In this document: in pieces, positions 23,426 to 34,740 of the stretch
Position numbering within the stretch: position 1 is the stretch's first letter
Layout of the letters: every line of letters begins with the position of its first letter
NCBI GenBank assembly: GCA_034509925.1
Contig: CM067528.1
Span: 6,740,001-6,804,000 of the forward strand
Source of the DNA: Hirudinaria manillensis
Taxonomy: Eukaryota > Annelida > Clitellata > Hirudinida > Hirudinidae
DNA: 64,000 nucleotides
Reading direction: 5' to 3'
Notes under the pieces: generated by a model
What the model was told of the DNA's origin: nothing
Databases searched by the model: none
The model's input: the letters and a program-made list of their open reading frames with translations, nothing else
Position numbers and translations under genes: made by a program

Positions 23426-24181
23426 TTTGAGCCTTTTCAAGAATGCTCATAGTCAAGTTTATCTCCTCCATTGAGTACTCAAGAAAATGTAATTTCAACT
23501 TCACACTTTCGTCAACTGTAAATTGGCAGTAAATTTGCTGTGGCTCAACTCTTTCGCAATCAGTAAAGCTTTTTCTTGTACTAACTGATCAGTTACGTGC
23601 AGATTCTTTAATTTGACAGAGCAGAGACATTCAAAGACTATCTCAATTACCTGACTGTATTGACACTCCATGTTTTTGATTATCTTTCACTTCTTGCTCC
23701 ACGTTCTCATTTCTTTCATATTTCTTATCTTCATTATGATGTTTGATATTTGGCCAGTTTTGTTAGACTCAATTCAATGTGCTTTCTCAACTCATGCTTA
23801 ATATCAATAACTATAAATATCTGCACCGAAAATACAAGACTCTGCAGCAATACCAGATACAATGACAGATCTGGAATGTTTGAGGACAAAGGTGGGAAAA
23901 GGGAGAAAACTCTTATGCTGGTACGAAATTTTCACGCTTGATTGAATCAATGTCCTCATTATTTTGACAAACTATGCAACCTGAACTTGATTCCAAATGC
24001 AGTGGGTTGATAATTAAAGCTTATCTCTACCAATAGACCATTAACATGGTGAAAGTTTCGTAAAAACATTTCATAATTTCAAAATTTGGCTTCAAAATCA
24101 ACACGAGCATTCAAAAAGACATATATTACAGTAAATGGTTTACTTTTAATAATCAAACACTACTTTGATGATAAAGTACAA
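23426..24181. other. Intergenic, no gene recognised
   Basis: May contain further decayed parts of the protease relic on the minus strand up to about 23550. The remainder is AT-rich sequence downstream of RBM22. Confidence 0.3.
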
Positions 24182-26181
24182 TCAGAATTTGGACTGCTTG
24201 TAATTCCCTGATCCAAGGCGCTCTGGATCCTGTGAAGGGTAGTACCTGTGATTACCCAAAGTAGCACCCGGAGGAGGAGGCAGTATAGGTGGTGGAAGTG
24301 TCATATCTGTGGGAAAAAAGATTTTGAGTTTACATCTAAGGACGACATAACAAAATTATGTATTTAAAAACTGATAATGTTAATTATAGCCATTAAATAT
24401 AGCTGAGCATTTACTATCAGGAAGTATTTACCTGGAGGAGGTGGGGGTGGAGGATAAGCTCCAGCATAAAACTCTGATCCTGTTGCAGATGCTGTCAAAA
24501 ATATTTTATAAATTTCAGTTACAAAATAATTTGCAAAAATTGGATTAAAACTAACAAGCTTTAGAGATATATATATATATATAAACCTAGATCTATTAGT
24601 AATGCCATAAATAATCATAGAGAAGCTTCAAAATAAATAGCAATTCTACTAACATGATGTTGGAGTTGCACTAGAGCCTTTGCCCTGTTCATCTTCAAGA
24701 CTCGAACCATCCTGGAGTCTTTTTATGAGCTTTTCAGCAACTGGATCATTGATGCCAAAATATCTGTCCTTGATGTTCTGATCGGCCAACGGGTCATCAG
24801 GGTCGGTGGGTTTCTCGTGCCTGTACGGACATTCTTCGCCCCTCTTGCAAGCACCCTTCACCCAGAATGAGCATATATGCGGTCGATTTCTCTTGTAATA
24901 AGGAGCTGTCCTTGCCAATTTTGCAAGCATGTCGCTGGTGCCACGAACTTTCCCAAGAGTTCCATGAGGCATAGTTCCATCTGTGTTTGCCAACTGGGTT
25001 GGAAAGCAAATAACTATGTTATTTTTAATTATTAAAGTAAAATAATAAATAATTTAAAAACTATATAAAGCCTAAACCTACTGGTTAGTATAATATATAA
25101 ATGAGTAAGAAAAAATAAGTAAAATGAAATACCTCTTTCTCCAACTTTTGAACATGGAATTCCCTTCCAACATCAGATTTAGGCATCTCATCTTGCTGTA
25201 TGTTCAGTGCTGCATCTCTCACCTGGACAGGCAGACCTTTGAATAGACAGTAATAATAAGTAATGATGAATATATAGTATTGGCAAGATATTCATATAGT
25301 CTAGTAAAGCATCATGTATTACAATATGAGAGTCTAATATGCCAGTATATGGATCATGTATAACTGATTTGTGAAAGATTATGAATTCCAATAGCATTAC
25401 TAACCATATTCAAGATCAAGCAAACATGTCTGGCAGACATTCTTCATCCTGCAGCAAGACTGGCATATTTCTGTTTTTTTGAAACGCATTCCTTTACCGG
25501 GACACCACCTGAAAACTGTGAATGGTCTTGCACAGATCTTGCATTCTTTGCCATATTTCTCTCTTGTCTGTCAACAAAGGCATGTCATGAAAGTGTTTTA
25601 GGAAACAATAATTTTAAAAACATAAGGTGATTAAAATTCAATATATCTTCATAAAAATAGTAAAAGCCTTGAAACTAGGCTTTCAAGTGAATGACATGAG
25701 TTAAGTTCATGAGTTTCTAACATATTCTGGATAATAATACAACATTAGTTTGACATTTCTAATTATCAGGTCATGCGTGATTGGGAACTCGGTTGAAAAG
25801 TTTAAATAAAATTGTTAAAACATTCAAAACTCATTCTTACCATTCTAAGATATGGATTGTCTCCAAGACATGTCTGACACAGTATTGGAAAATCCTAAAA
25901 AATTGGAGACATGATAACCAATGTAAAAAGAATTAAACCAATGACTACAATCTGAATTATTTTGTAGATGTGAATCGTTTGTAACTCATTTCAGGTAGAA
26001 AAATAAACTATTGTTCATTTTCATGCTACATTCTATTTGATTCATTGGAAGCTTAATGTTACGTCAGTAATTTTGGAATGACAATCGGTAACAATCATCC
26101 AATGCTTGAAATATTTCATTCACTTACACTCTCTTCCCAATTTTGCCTGTTATATAAATTTCCTGACTTCGACAAGGCCAT
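24182..26181 (-). CDS. RBM22: RBM22-like splicing factor lacking its RRM (299 residues)
   Basis: Seven exons, all with GT-AG sites and matching phases: 26128-26181, 25841-25894, 25405-25567, 25133-25236, 24654-24993, 24432-24491 and 24182-24306. RBM22 (yeast Slt11/Ecm2) belongs to the activated spliceosome, where it contacts U6 and the pre-mRNA. The N-terminus has the expected NRQNWEES, then [11 protein letters not shown], then a Cys-rich zinc-binding region ([17 protein letters not shown]). Exon 5 carries a CCCH zinc finger ([20 protein letters not shown]) and [20 protein letters not shown]. In known RBM22 an RRM of about 75 residues follows; here KLIKRLQ runs straight into a Ser/Gly linker and the Pro-rich tail ending [11 protein letters not shown]. 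The product is about 120 residues shorter than the vertebrate protein. It could be a derived paralogue, an unusual orthologue, or a deletion allele. Confidence 0.88.
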
Positions 26182-27848
26182 AATTTGGAATTATGCTGGC
26201 CTAAAGTTTCTTTTATGGGGATATAAACAAACGACGAAGCGATAGGTCGATAACCGAATGAAGCAAAGATTATTAATGCCTTAAGGTAATTAAAATTTAA
26301 AATAACAATATAATATGATCTATTTTATTACATAATAATATATTATTTTGTTAAAAGTATCTTTAAGGACATTTTATTTAATTAAAAATGATGAAATTTT
26401 CCAAATTAACTAATTACTTTAATATTTGTTAAAAAATATCTTTAATGATTTAAAATTTCAGTTTTTATTTTAATATTTTTATTCCTCAAAATGTCGCCCG
26501 GGCACTCCACTGAATCCAGGTATGCCACTAATCATTATTAATGGTGTAACAATGAATTCTGAGCAGGTAAAAATAACTTTTTTATGAAGTTTATGGAAAC
26601 TCGGATGAAACAATAAAAAGGCTGTAAAACAAATTGTGGTGTTTCTGAAGAAAATAACTGCTATATGATCGAGCGAGTTGAAATTTGTAGAAATATTATA
26701 CTTTTATTTGAGGATCTCTATCTAGAAGTTTAGATTATAAACACAATTATATTCGTTACGGCGGGAGCCTTGAGATAGACCCAAGAAATGTAAGAGAGAA
26801 GAAAAGATGACGAAAATAAAAAATGTTAAAGCTTTTAACTGTACAATAATTATAAACCATAATTAGTGATGTAACTAGGTTTTTCTTGACAACGAAAATG
26901 AGCAATTTTTGCCTTGTAAGTGTTACTAAACCTTCACGTCTATTTTATTACGTTTGTTACAAGATAATCAACATTTATTTACGAATAATTATTGGAAAAT
27001 ATCAATTTTTAGCTAAATATGTAAAAAATATCAACAATTCTTTATTTCACGATTTTACACATAAAATTCAAATAAACTGCTCTGTAGTTAGCCACGACTT
27101 TCCATCTTAATGGCAGACAAGATACATACATAGAGATATGTATATCTTATCTAAGAGGGAAACCGTTAACCCTTCAAAGAGAAGCAATAAATCTCCATCA
27201 GTATTTCTACTTTGATGGTCTCCCATTTTATTTTTAACCTGGATGTCAGGAAGATCATTTCTCCCTCCCTTTGATTTAAACTTGCCACCCTTCACCAATT
27301 GAATGGTGAAACAAGCCTCTCTTAGACCTACTTGTAAGCAGAGCAGAGCTAGTTACAATACAATCATAGCTTATTGACGTGTCTAAAAGAAGATATCAGA
27401 ATCACTCAGCTTTAAAGATTTTTGCATAATATGACATTACATGTTAATGACATTATAATAATTTGCTTATTATAAATAATATTAGCAATGTCTGCAAACA
27501 ATATATAAACCTAATGTGGTTTTGGTTTATAGCTTATTAAGAACTTGAAAATCAATTTTTTTATTAGAAAATTGCTTCTTATGAGTATCTTACATCAGAA
27601 CTCTTACTTTCAAATACATCAGAAAATATAAATACTTTCCCTAGAAAAAGAAACGCAAAGCACCGTTGTAGATGGCGAGCAGAATTGCTTGATAAATGGA
27701 GTTTTAATACGAATATAATACAAAATTACACTCGTTAGGAGCAGGTTAAAGACAAACTGAATAATTCTGATATTCGCAGTGACTAAGACTTTTTTTATTT
27801 ATGAAAATTAATTTAAAAAACTTTCTTGTGCTGTTCCAAAGTGCCGAA
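26182..27848. other. Intergenic, no gene recognised
   Basis: AT-rich spacer between the RBM22 start and the homeobox gene 3' end (both genes on the minus strand). Short open frames show no family motifs. Confidence 0.35.
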
Positions 27849-29074
27849 TTATTTATTTTGATTCCTTCTGACCTTGGACCTCATGTTCTGAAACCAAACT
27901 TGGACTCGGTAAGGATCCAGTTGTGTCTCTTTGGCAAGCTTCTCCCTTCTGTCTTTGACGAGATTCGGACATTTTTCGAACTCTCTCATCATGATATTTA
28001 TCTGCCAAGGGTGATAAGGCTGTCGATAACAATTTGTAGTTCTTGTAGGATGAGCTGTAAAAAGAAGTTTGTGGTCATTAATCCGATTGAAGACAATTAA
28101 CAGGGTTTAAAAGTAATAATATTAGTTCAAGTAATATTATTGCTTGAAGCCAACGAAATGAAAGGAGTCTGACTTACTCTTGTGAGGTCGTTCGGTGCAT
28201 TCCTCACTAAATGAATTATCTGGTGCTACAATGGGCGTCAATTTCAGCTTGGATGGATCGAATGCAAACACATTTTCACTGGTTTCTAACAAGTCATTAA
28301 GAATTAAATTAGACAATGAATAAATTTGTGGTTTTATTTTATGCCAATTAGTATTATACTAATAAATAGTTTATATTATATTCAAGACTCATTGTAATCT
28401 TAACTCTAGTTTAGGAACTTTAATATAATGAAACATTTCATCATTTGAAATTCCTGGAGTTTACCTGGAATTTGATCTGCATAATTATAGCTATGAATGT
28501 GTTTATTCCGTCTTTTTTTGGATGACATAAGTTCAAGGTCGTTTGCTTTCGATGAAGAATCAACGAATTCTTTAGCATTGACCAGCATCGCAACTTTTGA
28601 AATCTTTTGACTGTCTTTCATCTGGATTATTGAGTCTGGTTGAATTGATTTCATTCTTTTAGCGGATACTCGGTTAACCACTGTTGCCAGAAGCTTTCTC
28701 TTCGATGGTAGCGCATGGCGTTGTGTCTTTTTCATCGCGTGAGTTGTAAGTGAAGCCACCAGGAGCTTCTCATTAACATCAACATCTCCAATCCCCTCCT
28801 CTGAACATTTTTCGTCAGAACTATCTTCTTCACAAGAGAAAGTTGACGAATCTATTATATTAGAATTTGGTGGAAGGTGAAGACAATCCCTCATTGGGAC
28901 TACACCCGGGTATTTGTTCGACATGGAACACGAGTTTTGTTCATTATTCGTTCTGATTCGTCTGAATTTTTCAATGATTTTGTTGCAAGTTTGTTGGAAG
29001 TTGAATGTTCTAGCGCCATGCAACTCTTCTTTTAGTTTTTCAATTGATAATACCGTGTAATTTTTTAATTGCAT
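27849..29074 (-). CDS. Divergent homeodomain protein (307 residues)
   Basis: Three exons in agreeing phases: 28465-29074, 28178-28285 and 27849-28054. The last exon encodes a homeodomain: Y-H-P-W-Q-I-N-I-M-M-R-E-F-E-K, then DRREKLAKETQLDPY and the recognition helix RVQVWFQNMRSKVRRNQ, ending a few residues before the stop. W48, F49, Q50, N51 and R53 of the standard numbering are kept; position 52 is Met instead of Arg. The first 200 residues hold an acidic Ser-rich patch (CEEDSSDEKCSEEG) and a basic Lys-rich region. It is presumably a nuclear DNA-binding transcription factor. I cannot assign a named homeobox class. The start at 29074 was chosen because sequence upstream in frame looks non-coding; an ATG at 29161 is the alternative. 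Confidence 0.8.
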
Positions 29075-29581
29075 TATGATTACAGAGTGACAGCGGAAAA
29101 TATTAAATAGAATTAAGTTAGATTTGTGACAATGGTTATCAAGAGCAATAATAATAAACATCACAATATAAAAGATATTCAGTTAATAAATTATATATCA
29201 ATAATATTATAAATTTTTGAATTTGTTACAAATTTATTGATGTGTAAATAAATTACACAAACAACATTCAATTACATGCAACATAGTGCAGCTATAAATT
29301 TAACAATAAGTAATTATGTTGTATTACATGAATCAAACATAAAACCATCTTTGACCATCGCGAAGAACATACAAAGAATTCAGATGAGCTTGTTTAAGTC
29401 ACCATATGAAAAAAAACTAAAGTAGTAATTAAATTCAATTAAGTCGAAAGCTTGAGATAAATTCCTCATGATAATAACTTTAGTGAACGATCACACATAT
29501 GCAAAGATTTACATTATATTAAGAGAATTTTACCAATATGCATCACAATTAAAAATAGGCGATAATAATTTCAAAGGTTTA
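29075..29581. other. Spacer left of the TFIIA-like array
   Basis: AT-rich sequence with no recognised feature. It abuts the truncated leftmost unit of the array and holds the upstream region of the homeobox gene. Confidence 0.35.
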
Positions 29582-29789
29582 GAGAGCAGATATGCTGCCG
29601 AGGTTTCTCGCTAAAGCAGTGGTTCTTGTCAGGTTCCACCACTTTCGCTTTAATCAAATTGTCCTTCCACAAGTTTTTGAAGACTTGCAGAGCAGCCTCG
29701 TCCTTGCCTTCTTCTAAAAAGTCGTTGTGGACGTCAGAGGCCACTTCGTCGATTATCGACATGAACAATTCGTAATCCGAACCCGCCAT
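29582..29789 (-). pseudogene. Truncated TFIIA-like copy 0
   Basis: Only the first 68 or so codons of the gene remain, up to the H-I-C-S equivalent of residues 66-69; the frame then runs into unrelated flanking sequence and stops. The promoter and leader are complete, so a short N-terminal fragment could still be transcribed. Residue 66 is His here, against Lys or Gln elsewhere, and the surrounding bases are closest to subtype B. Confidence 0.85.
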
Positions 29790-30140
29790 ATCGTGCCGTA
29801 AACTGTAAGCGAGAGAGAGAGAGAGAGCGTGCCGTTCGAACGAGGACCGAGTGCAGAATGACTTTGCGATCGAATTTCCTACTTATATAGGCTTCGGAAC
29901 AATAGACCCGATGCGTGCAGCTGCATGCGCCAGCTCGAGTTGCGCGCGGCTTTGAATAATTAATCGCGCCATGTTTTTTTTCGCGCCGTAATACTATTTT
30001 TTTTTATTTATTTGTTTTAAGCTCAAATAAAAAATAACGACGAATTATATGATTAAATTTAAAGACCCCAAAAAATAGAACACTAGTTTTGCATTTGAAC
30101 ACTGTTTATATTTAATAAAAATATTTACAACAGCTTAAGT

Positions 30141-30938
30141 TTACATGCCTGCTTCGCCTTTGGCCGATCGAAAAATTTGTTCTTTGCCCTTCAGAAGAAG
30201 TATTCCGGATTTCAAGTCCATCTTGAAATGTCGTGCAATTTTATTGACCTTGTCAAACTTGCAAATCATGACATTTTCGCACTCGAATAATTCTTCGTAA
30301 TCGGAAAGCTCCGGAGCATTCTCTACGTCATCTATGTCAATAACTTCTTCGTCGTCATCGTCGTCGTTATCATCGTCTCCTTCGAAAGGGGGAGAAGCTT
30401 CGTCATGTTCGCCGATTTGATAGTCCCCATCGTCGTCATCATCATCATCGTCGTCGTCGTCGTCTATATATTGGATATCCGACGGTCCGTCAACCTGTCC
30501 GATCCTTCGTTTCGGATTCGGTGGCTTGATTCTCAAGTTCAGGAGCGCAGACGACTGCGGTCGAGAGGACGAAATTTGGGGAATTTCGGCTTTCTTAGGC
30601 TCTTGACTGACGACTTTCGCTTCTGGCACCGGGGCAGGACCACGGACTTTAACGTTCGGCGCCGGAATCCTATAATTTAATAGGAGTTCCAACGTATTCG
30701 TATTTTTCGGTTCAGCGACCGGTACGACTCGAGAGCAGATTTTCTGCCGAGGTTTCTCGCTAAAGCAGTGGTTCTTGTCAGGTTCCACCACTTTCGCTTT
30801 AATCAAATTGTCCTTCCACAAGTTTTTGAAGACTTGCAGAGCAGCCTCGTCCTTGCCTTCTTCTAAAAAGTCGTTGTGGACGTCAGAGGCCACTTCGTCG
30901 ATTATCGACATGAACAATTCGTAATCCGAACCCGCCAT
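30141..30938 (-). CDS. TFIIA alpha/beta-like protein, array copy 1 (type A)
   Basis: A 265-residue intronless ORF. Residues 4-50 (YELFMSIIDEVASDVHNDFL and following, ending W-K-D-N-L-I-K-A-K) match the N-terminal helical domain of the TFIIA large subunit. Residues 213-265 (YEELFECENVMICKFDKV, then FKMDLKSGILLLKGKEQIF) match its C-terminal beta-barrel part. TFIIA stabilises TBP on the TATA box. The middle is Pro-rich, then has Q148-V-D-G-P-S-D, which fits the taspase-1 cleavage motif of TFIIA precursors, followed by 12 Asp (159-170) and further acidic runs. Total length is shorter than the 370 or so residues of usual TFIIA large subunits because the Gln-rich centre is missing. Type A markers are K66, V72, V74 and V149. 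The lack of introns suggests origin by retroposition followed by amplification; germline use, as for the ALF/GTF2A1L paralogue, is only a guess. Confidence 0.92.
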   Translation of the reverse strand: MAGSDYELFMSIIDEVASDVHNDFLEEGKDEAALQVFKNLWKDNLIKAKVVEPDKNHCFSEKPRQKICSRVVPVAEPKNTNTLELLLNYRIPAPNVKVRGPAPVPEAKVVSQEPKKAEIPQISSSRPQSSALLNLRIKPPNPKRRIGQVDGPSDIQYIDDDDDDDDDDDDGDYQIGEHDEASPPFEGDDDNDDDDDEEVIDIDDVENAPELSDYEELFECENVMICKFDKVNKIARHFKMDLKSGILLLKGKEQIFRSAKGEAGM

Positions 30939-31004
30939 ATCGTGCCGTAAACTGTAAGCGAGAGAGAGAGAGAGAGCGTGCCGTTCGAACGAGGACCGAG
31001 TGCA

Positions 31005-31038
31005 GAATGACTTTGCGATCGAATTTCCTACTTATATA
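31005..31038 (-). promoter_or_regulatory. Core promoter of array copy 1 (TATA plus initiator)
   Basis: On the minus strand TATATAAG (31031-31038) lies 30 bases ahead of the A of an initiator-like TCATTC (31005-31010), the ideal spacing for a TATA/Inr promoter. The leader of about 70 bases contains a CT tract just before the ATG. The same arrangement is present in every unit. In units 1-11, and in the truncated copy, a near-palindrome centred on TGCAGCTGCA and a GCGCATGC motif lie further upstream. Confidence 0.7.
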
Positions 31039-31289
31039 GGCTTCGGAACAATAGACCCGATGCGTGCAGCTGCATGCGCCAGCTCGAGTTGCGCGCGGCT
31101 TTGAATAATTAATCGCGCCATGTTTTTTTTCGCGCCGTAATACTATTTTTTTTTATTTATTTGTTTTAAGCTCAAATAAAAAATAACGACGAATTATATG
31201 ATTAAATTTAAAGACCCCAAAAAATAGAACACTAGTTTTGCATTTGAACACTGTTTATATTTAATAAAAATATTTACAACAGCTTAAGT

Positions 31290-32087
31290 TTACATGCCTG
31301 CTTCGCCTTTGGCCGATCGAAAAATTTGTTCTTTGCCCTTCAGAAGAAGTATTCCGGATTTCAAGTCCATCTTGAAATGTCGTGCAATTTTATTGACCTT
31401 GTCAAACTTGCAAATCATGACATTTTCGCACTCGAATAATTCTTCGTAATCGGAAAGCTCCGGAGCATTCTCTACGTCATCTATGTCAATCACTTCTTCG
31501 TCGTCATCGTCGTCGTTATCATCGTCTCCTTCGAAAGGGGGAGAAGCTTCGTCATGTTCGCCGATTTGATAGTCCCCATCGTCGTCATCATCATCATCGT
31601 CGTCGTCGTCGTCTATATATTGGATATCCGACGGTCCGTCAAACTGTCCGATCCTTCGTTTCGGATTCGGTGGCTTGATTCTCAAGTTCAGGAGCGCAGA
31701 CGACTGCGGTCGAGAGGACGAAATTTGGGGAATTTCGGCTTTCTTAGGCTCTTGACTGACGACTTTCGCTTCTGGCACCGGGGCAGGACCACGGACTTTA
31801 ACGTTCGGCGCCGGAATCCTATAATTTAATAGGAGTTCCAACGTATTCGTATTTTTCGGTTCAGCGATCGGTGCGACTCGAGAGCAGATTTGCTGCCGAG
31901 GTTTCTCGCTAAAGCAGTGGTTCTTGTCAGGTTCCACCACTTTCGCTTTAATCAAATTGTCCTTCCACAAGTTTTTGAAGACTTGCAGAGCAGCCTCGTC
32001 CTTGCCTTCTTCTAAAAAGTCGTTGTGGACGTCAGAGGCCACTTCGTCGATTATCGACATGAACAATTCGTAATCCGAACCCGCCAT
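31290..32087 (-). CDS. TFIIA alpha/beta-like protein, array copy 2 (type B)
   Basis: 265 residues. It differs from copy 1 at four positions: Q66, A72, I74 and F149. The last makes the putative taspase site Q-F-D-G instead of Q-V-D-G. A synonymous marker also separates the types in the codons for residues 200-202. Promoter, leader and 3' end are as in copy 1. Confidence 0.92.
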   Translation of the reverse strand: MAGSDYELFMSIIDEVASDVHNDFLEEGKDEAALQVFKNLWKDNLIKAKVVEPDKNHCFSEKPRQQICSRVAPIAEPKNTNTLELLLNYRIPAPNVKVRGPAPVPEAKVVSQEPKKAEIPQISSSRPQSSALLNLRIKPPNPKRRIGQFDGPSDIQYIDDDDDDDDDDDDGDYQIGEHDEASPPFEGDDDNDDDDDEEVIDIDDVENAPELSDYEELFECENVMICKFDKVNKIARHFKMDLKSGILLLKGKEQIFRSAKGEAGM

Positions 32088-32439
32088 ATCGTGCCGTAAA
32101 CTGTAAGCGAGAGAGAGAGAGAGAGCGTGCCGTTCGAACGAGGACCGAGTGCAGAATGACTTTGCGATCGAATTTCCTACTTATATAGGCTTCGGAACAA
32201 TAGACCCGATGCGTGCAGCTGCATGCGCCAGCTCGAGTTGCGCGCGGCTTTGAATAATTAATCGCGCCATGTTTTTTTTCGCGCCGTAATACTATTTTTT
32301 TTTTATTTATTTGTTTTAAGCTCAAATAAAAAATAACGACGAATTATATGATTAAATTTAAAGACCCCAAAAAATAGAACACTAGTTTTGCATTTGAACA
32401 CTGTTTATATTTAATAAAAATATTTACAACAGCTTAAGT

Positions 32440-33237
32440 TTACATGCCTGCTTCGCCTTTGGCCGATCGAAAAATTTGTTCTTTGCCCTTCAGAAGAAGT
32501 ATTCCGGATTTCAAGTCCATCTTGAAATGTCGTGCAATTTTATTGACCTTGTCAAACTTGCAAATCATGACATTTTCGCACTCGAATAATTCTTCGTAAT
32601 CGGAAAGCTCCGGAGCATTCTCTACGTCATCTATGTCAATAACTTCTTCGTCGTCATCGTCGTCGTTATCATCGTCTCCTTCGAAAGGGGGAGAAGCTTC
32701 GTCATGTTCGCCGATTTGATAGTCCCCATCGTCGTCATCATCATCATCGTCGTCGTCGTCGTCTATATATTGGATATCCGACGGTCCGTCAACCTGTCCG
32801 ATCCTTCGTTTCGGATTCGGTGGCTTGATTCTCAAGTTCAGGAGCGCAGACGACTGCGGTCGAGAGGACGAAATTTGGGGAATTTCGGCTTTCTTAGGCT
32901 CTTGACTGACGACTTTCGCTTCTGGCACCGGGGCAGGACCACGGACTTTAACGTTCGGCGCCGGAATCCTATAATTTAATAGGAGTTCCAACGTATTCGT
33001 ATTTTTCGGTTCAGCGATCGGTGCGACTCGAGAGCAGATTTGCTGCCGAGGTTTCTCGCTAAAGCAGTGGTTCTTGTCAGGTTCCACCACTTTCGCTTTA
33101 ATCAAATTGTCCTTCCACAAGTTTTTGAAGACTTGCAGAGCAGCCTCGTCCTTGCCTTCTTCTAAAAAGTCGTTGTGGACGTCAGAGGCCACTTCGTCGA
33201 TTATCGACATGAACAATTCGTAATCCGAACCCGCCAT
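32440..33237 (-). CDS. TFIIA alpha/beta-like protein, array copy 3 (B/A hybrid)
   Basis: 265 residues. The 5' half carries type B markers (Q66, A72, I74) while the 3' half is type A (V149 and the type A synonymous marker). The switch lies between codons 74 and 149, consistent with unequal crossover or gene conversion inside the ORF. Confidence 0.92.
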   Translation of the reverse strand: MAGSDYELFMSIIDEVASDVHNDFLEEGKDEAALQVFKNLWKDNLIKAKVVEPDKNHCFSEKPRQQICSRVAPIAEPKNTNTLELLLNYRIPAPNVKVRGPAPVPEAKVVSQEPKKAEIPQISSSRPQSSALLNLRIKPPNPKRRIGQVDGPSDIQYIDDDDDDDDDDDDGDYQIGEHDEASPPFEGDDDNDDDDDEEVIDIDDVENAPELSDYEELFECENVMICKFDKVNKIARHFKMDLKSGILLLKGKEQIFRSAKGEAGM

Positions 33238-33589
33238 ATCGTGCCGTAAACTGTAAGCGAGAGAGAGAGAGAGAGCGTGCCGTTCGAACGAGGACCGAGT
33301 GCAGAATGACTTTGCGATCGAATTTCCTACTTATATAGGCTTCGGAACAATAGACCCGATGCGTGCAGCTGCATGCGCCAGCTCGAGTTGCGCGCGGCTT
33401 TGAATAATTAATCGCGCCATGTTTTTTTTCGCGCCGTAATACTATTTTTTTTTTATTTATTTGTTTTAAGCTCAAATAAAAAATAACGACGAATTATATG
33501 ATTAAATTTAAAGACCCCAAAAAATAGAACACTAGTTTTGCATTTGAACACTGTTTATATTTAATAAAAATATTTACAACAGCTTAAGT

Positions 33590-34387
33590 TTACATGCCTG
33601 CTTCGCCTTTGGCCGATCGAAAAATTTGTTCTTTGCCCTTCAGAAGAAGTATTCCGGATTTCAAGTCCATCTTGAAATGTCGTGCAATTTTATTGACCTT
33701 GTCAAACTTGCAAATCATGACATTTTCGCACTCGAATAATTCTTCGTAATCGGAAAGCTCCGGAGCATTCTCTACGTCATCTATGTCAATCACTTCTTCG
33801 TCGTCATCGTCGTCGTTATCATCGTCTCCTTCGAAAGGGGGAGAAGCTTCGTCATGTTCGCCGATTTGATAGTCCCCATCGTCGTCATCATCATCATCGT
33901 CGTCGTCGTCGTCTATATATTGGATATCCGACGGTCCGTCAAACTGTCCGATCCTTCGTTTCGGATTCGGTGGCTTGATTCTCAAGTTCAGGAGCGCAGA
34001 CGACTGCGGTCGAGAGGACGAAATTTGGGGAATTTCGGCTTTCTTAGGCTCTTGACTGACGACTTTCGCTTCTGGCACCGGGGCAGGACCACGGACTTTA
34101 ACGTTCGGCGCCGGAATCCTATAATTTAATAGGAGTTCCAACGTATTCGTATTTTTCGGTTCAGCGATCGGTGCGACTCGAGAGCAGATTTGCTGCCGAG
34201 GTTTCTCGCTAAAGCAGTGGTTCTTGTCAGGTTCCACCACTTTCGCTTTAATCAAATTGTCCTTCCACAAGTTTTTGAAGACTTGCAGAGCAGCCTCGTC
34301 CTTGCCTTCTTCTAAAAAGTCGTTGTGGACGTCAGAGGCCACTTCGTCGATTATCGACATGAACAATTCGTAATCCGAACCCGCCAT
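33590..34387 (-). CDS. TFIIA alpha/beta-like protein, array copy 4 (type B)
   Basis: 265 residues with type B markers (Q66, A72, I74, F149). The CT tract in the leader is longer by one dinucleotide than in most copies. Confidence 0.92.
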   Translation of the reverse strand: MAGSDYELFMSIIDEVASDVHNDFLEEGKDEAALQVFKNLWKDNLIKAKVVEPDKNHCFSEKPRQQICSRVAPIAEPKNTNTLELLLNYRIPAPNVKVRGPAPVPEAKVVSQEPKKAEIPQISSSRPQSSALLNLRIKPPNPKRRIGQFDGPSDIQYIDDDDDDDDDDDDGDYQIGEHDEASPPFEGDDDNDDDDDEEVIDIDDVENAPELSDYEELFECENVMICKFDKVNKIARHFKMDLKSGILLLKGKEQIFRSAKGEAGM

Positions 34388-34740
34388 ATCGTGCCGTAAA
34401 CTGTAAGCGAGAGAGAGAGAGAGAGAGCGTGCCGTTCGAACGAGGACCGAGTGCAGAATGACTTTGCGATCGAATTTCCTACTTATATAGGCTTCGGAAC
34501 AATAGACCCGATGCGTGCAGCTGCATGCGCCAGCTCGAGTTGCGCGCGGCTTTGAATAATTAATCGCGCCATGTTTTTTTTCGCGCCGTAATACTATTTT
34601 TTTTTATTTATTTGTTTTAAGCTCAAATAAAAAATAACGACGAATTATATGATTAAATTTAAAGACCCCAAAAAATAGAACACTAGTTTTGCATTTGAAC
34701 ACTGTTTATATTTAATAAAAATATTTACAACAGCTTAAGT

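Noticed and set aside
30405-30680. Plus-strand 91-codon open frame with Val/Ile runs, repeated in every array unit
   Set aside because: It lies antisense to the Asp-rich coding region of the TFIIA-like gene, and its hydrophobic run is just the complement of GAT/GAC codons.
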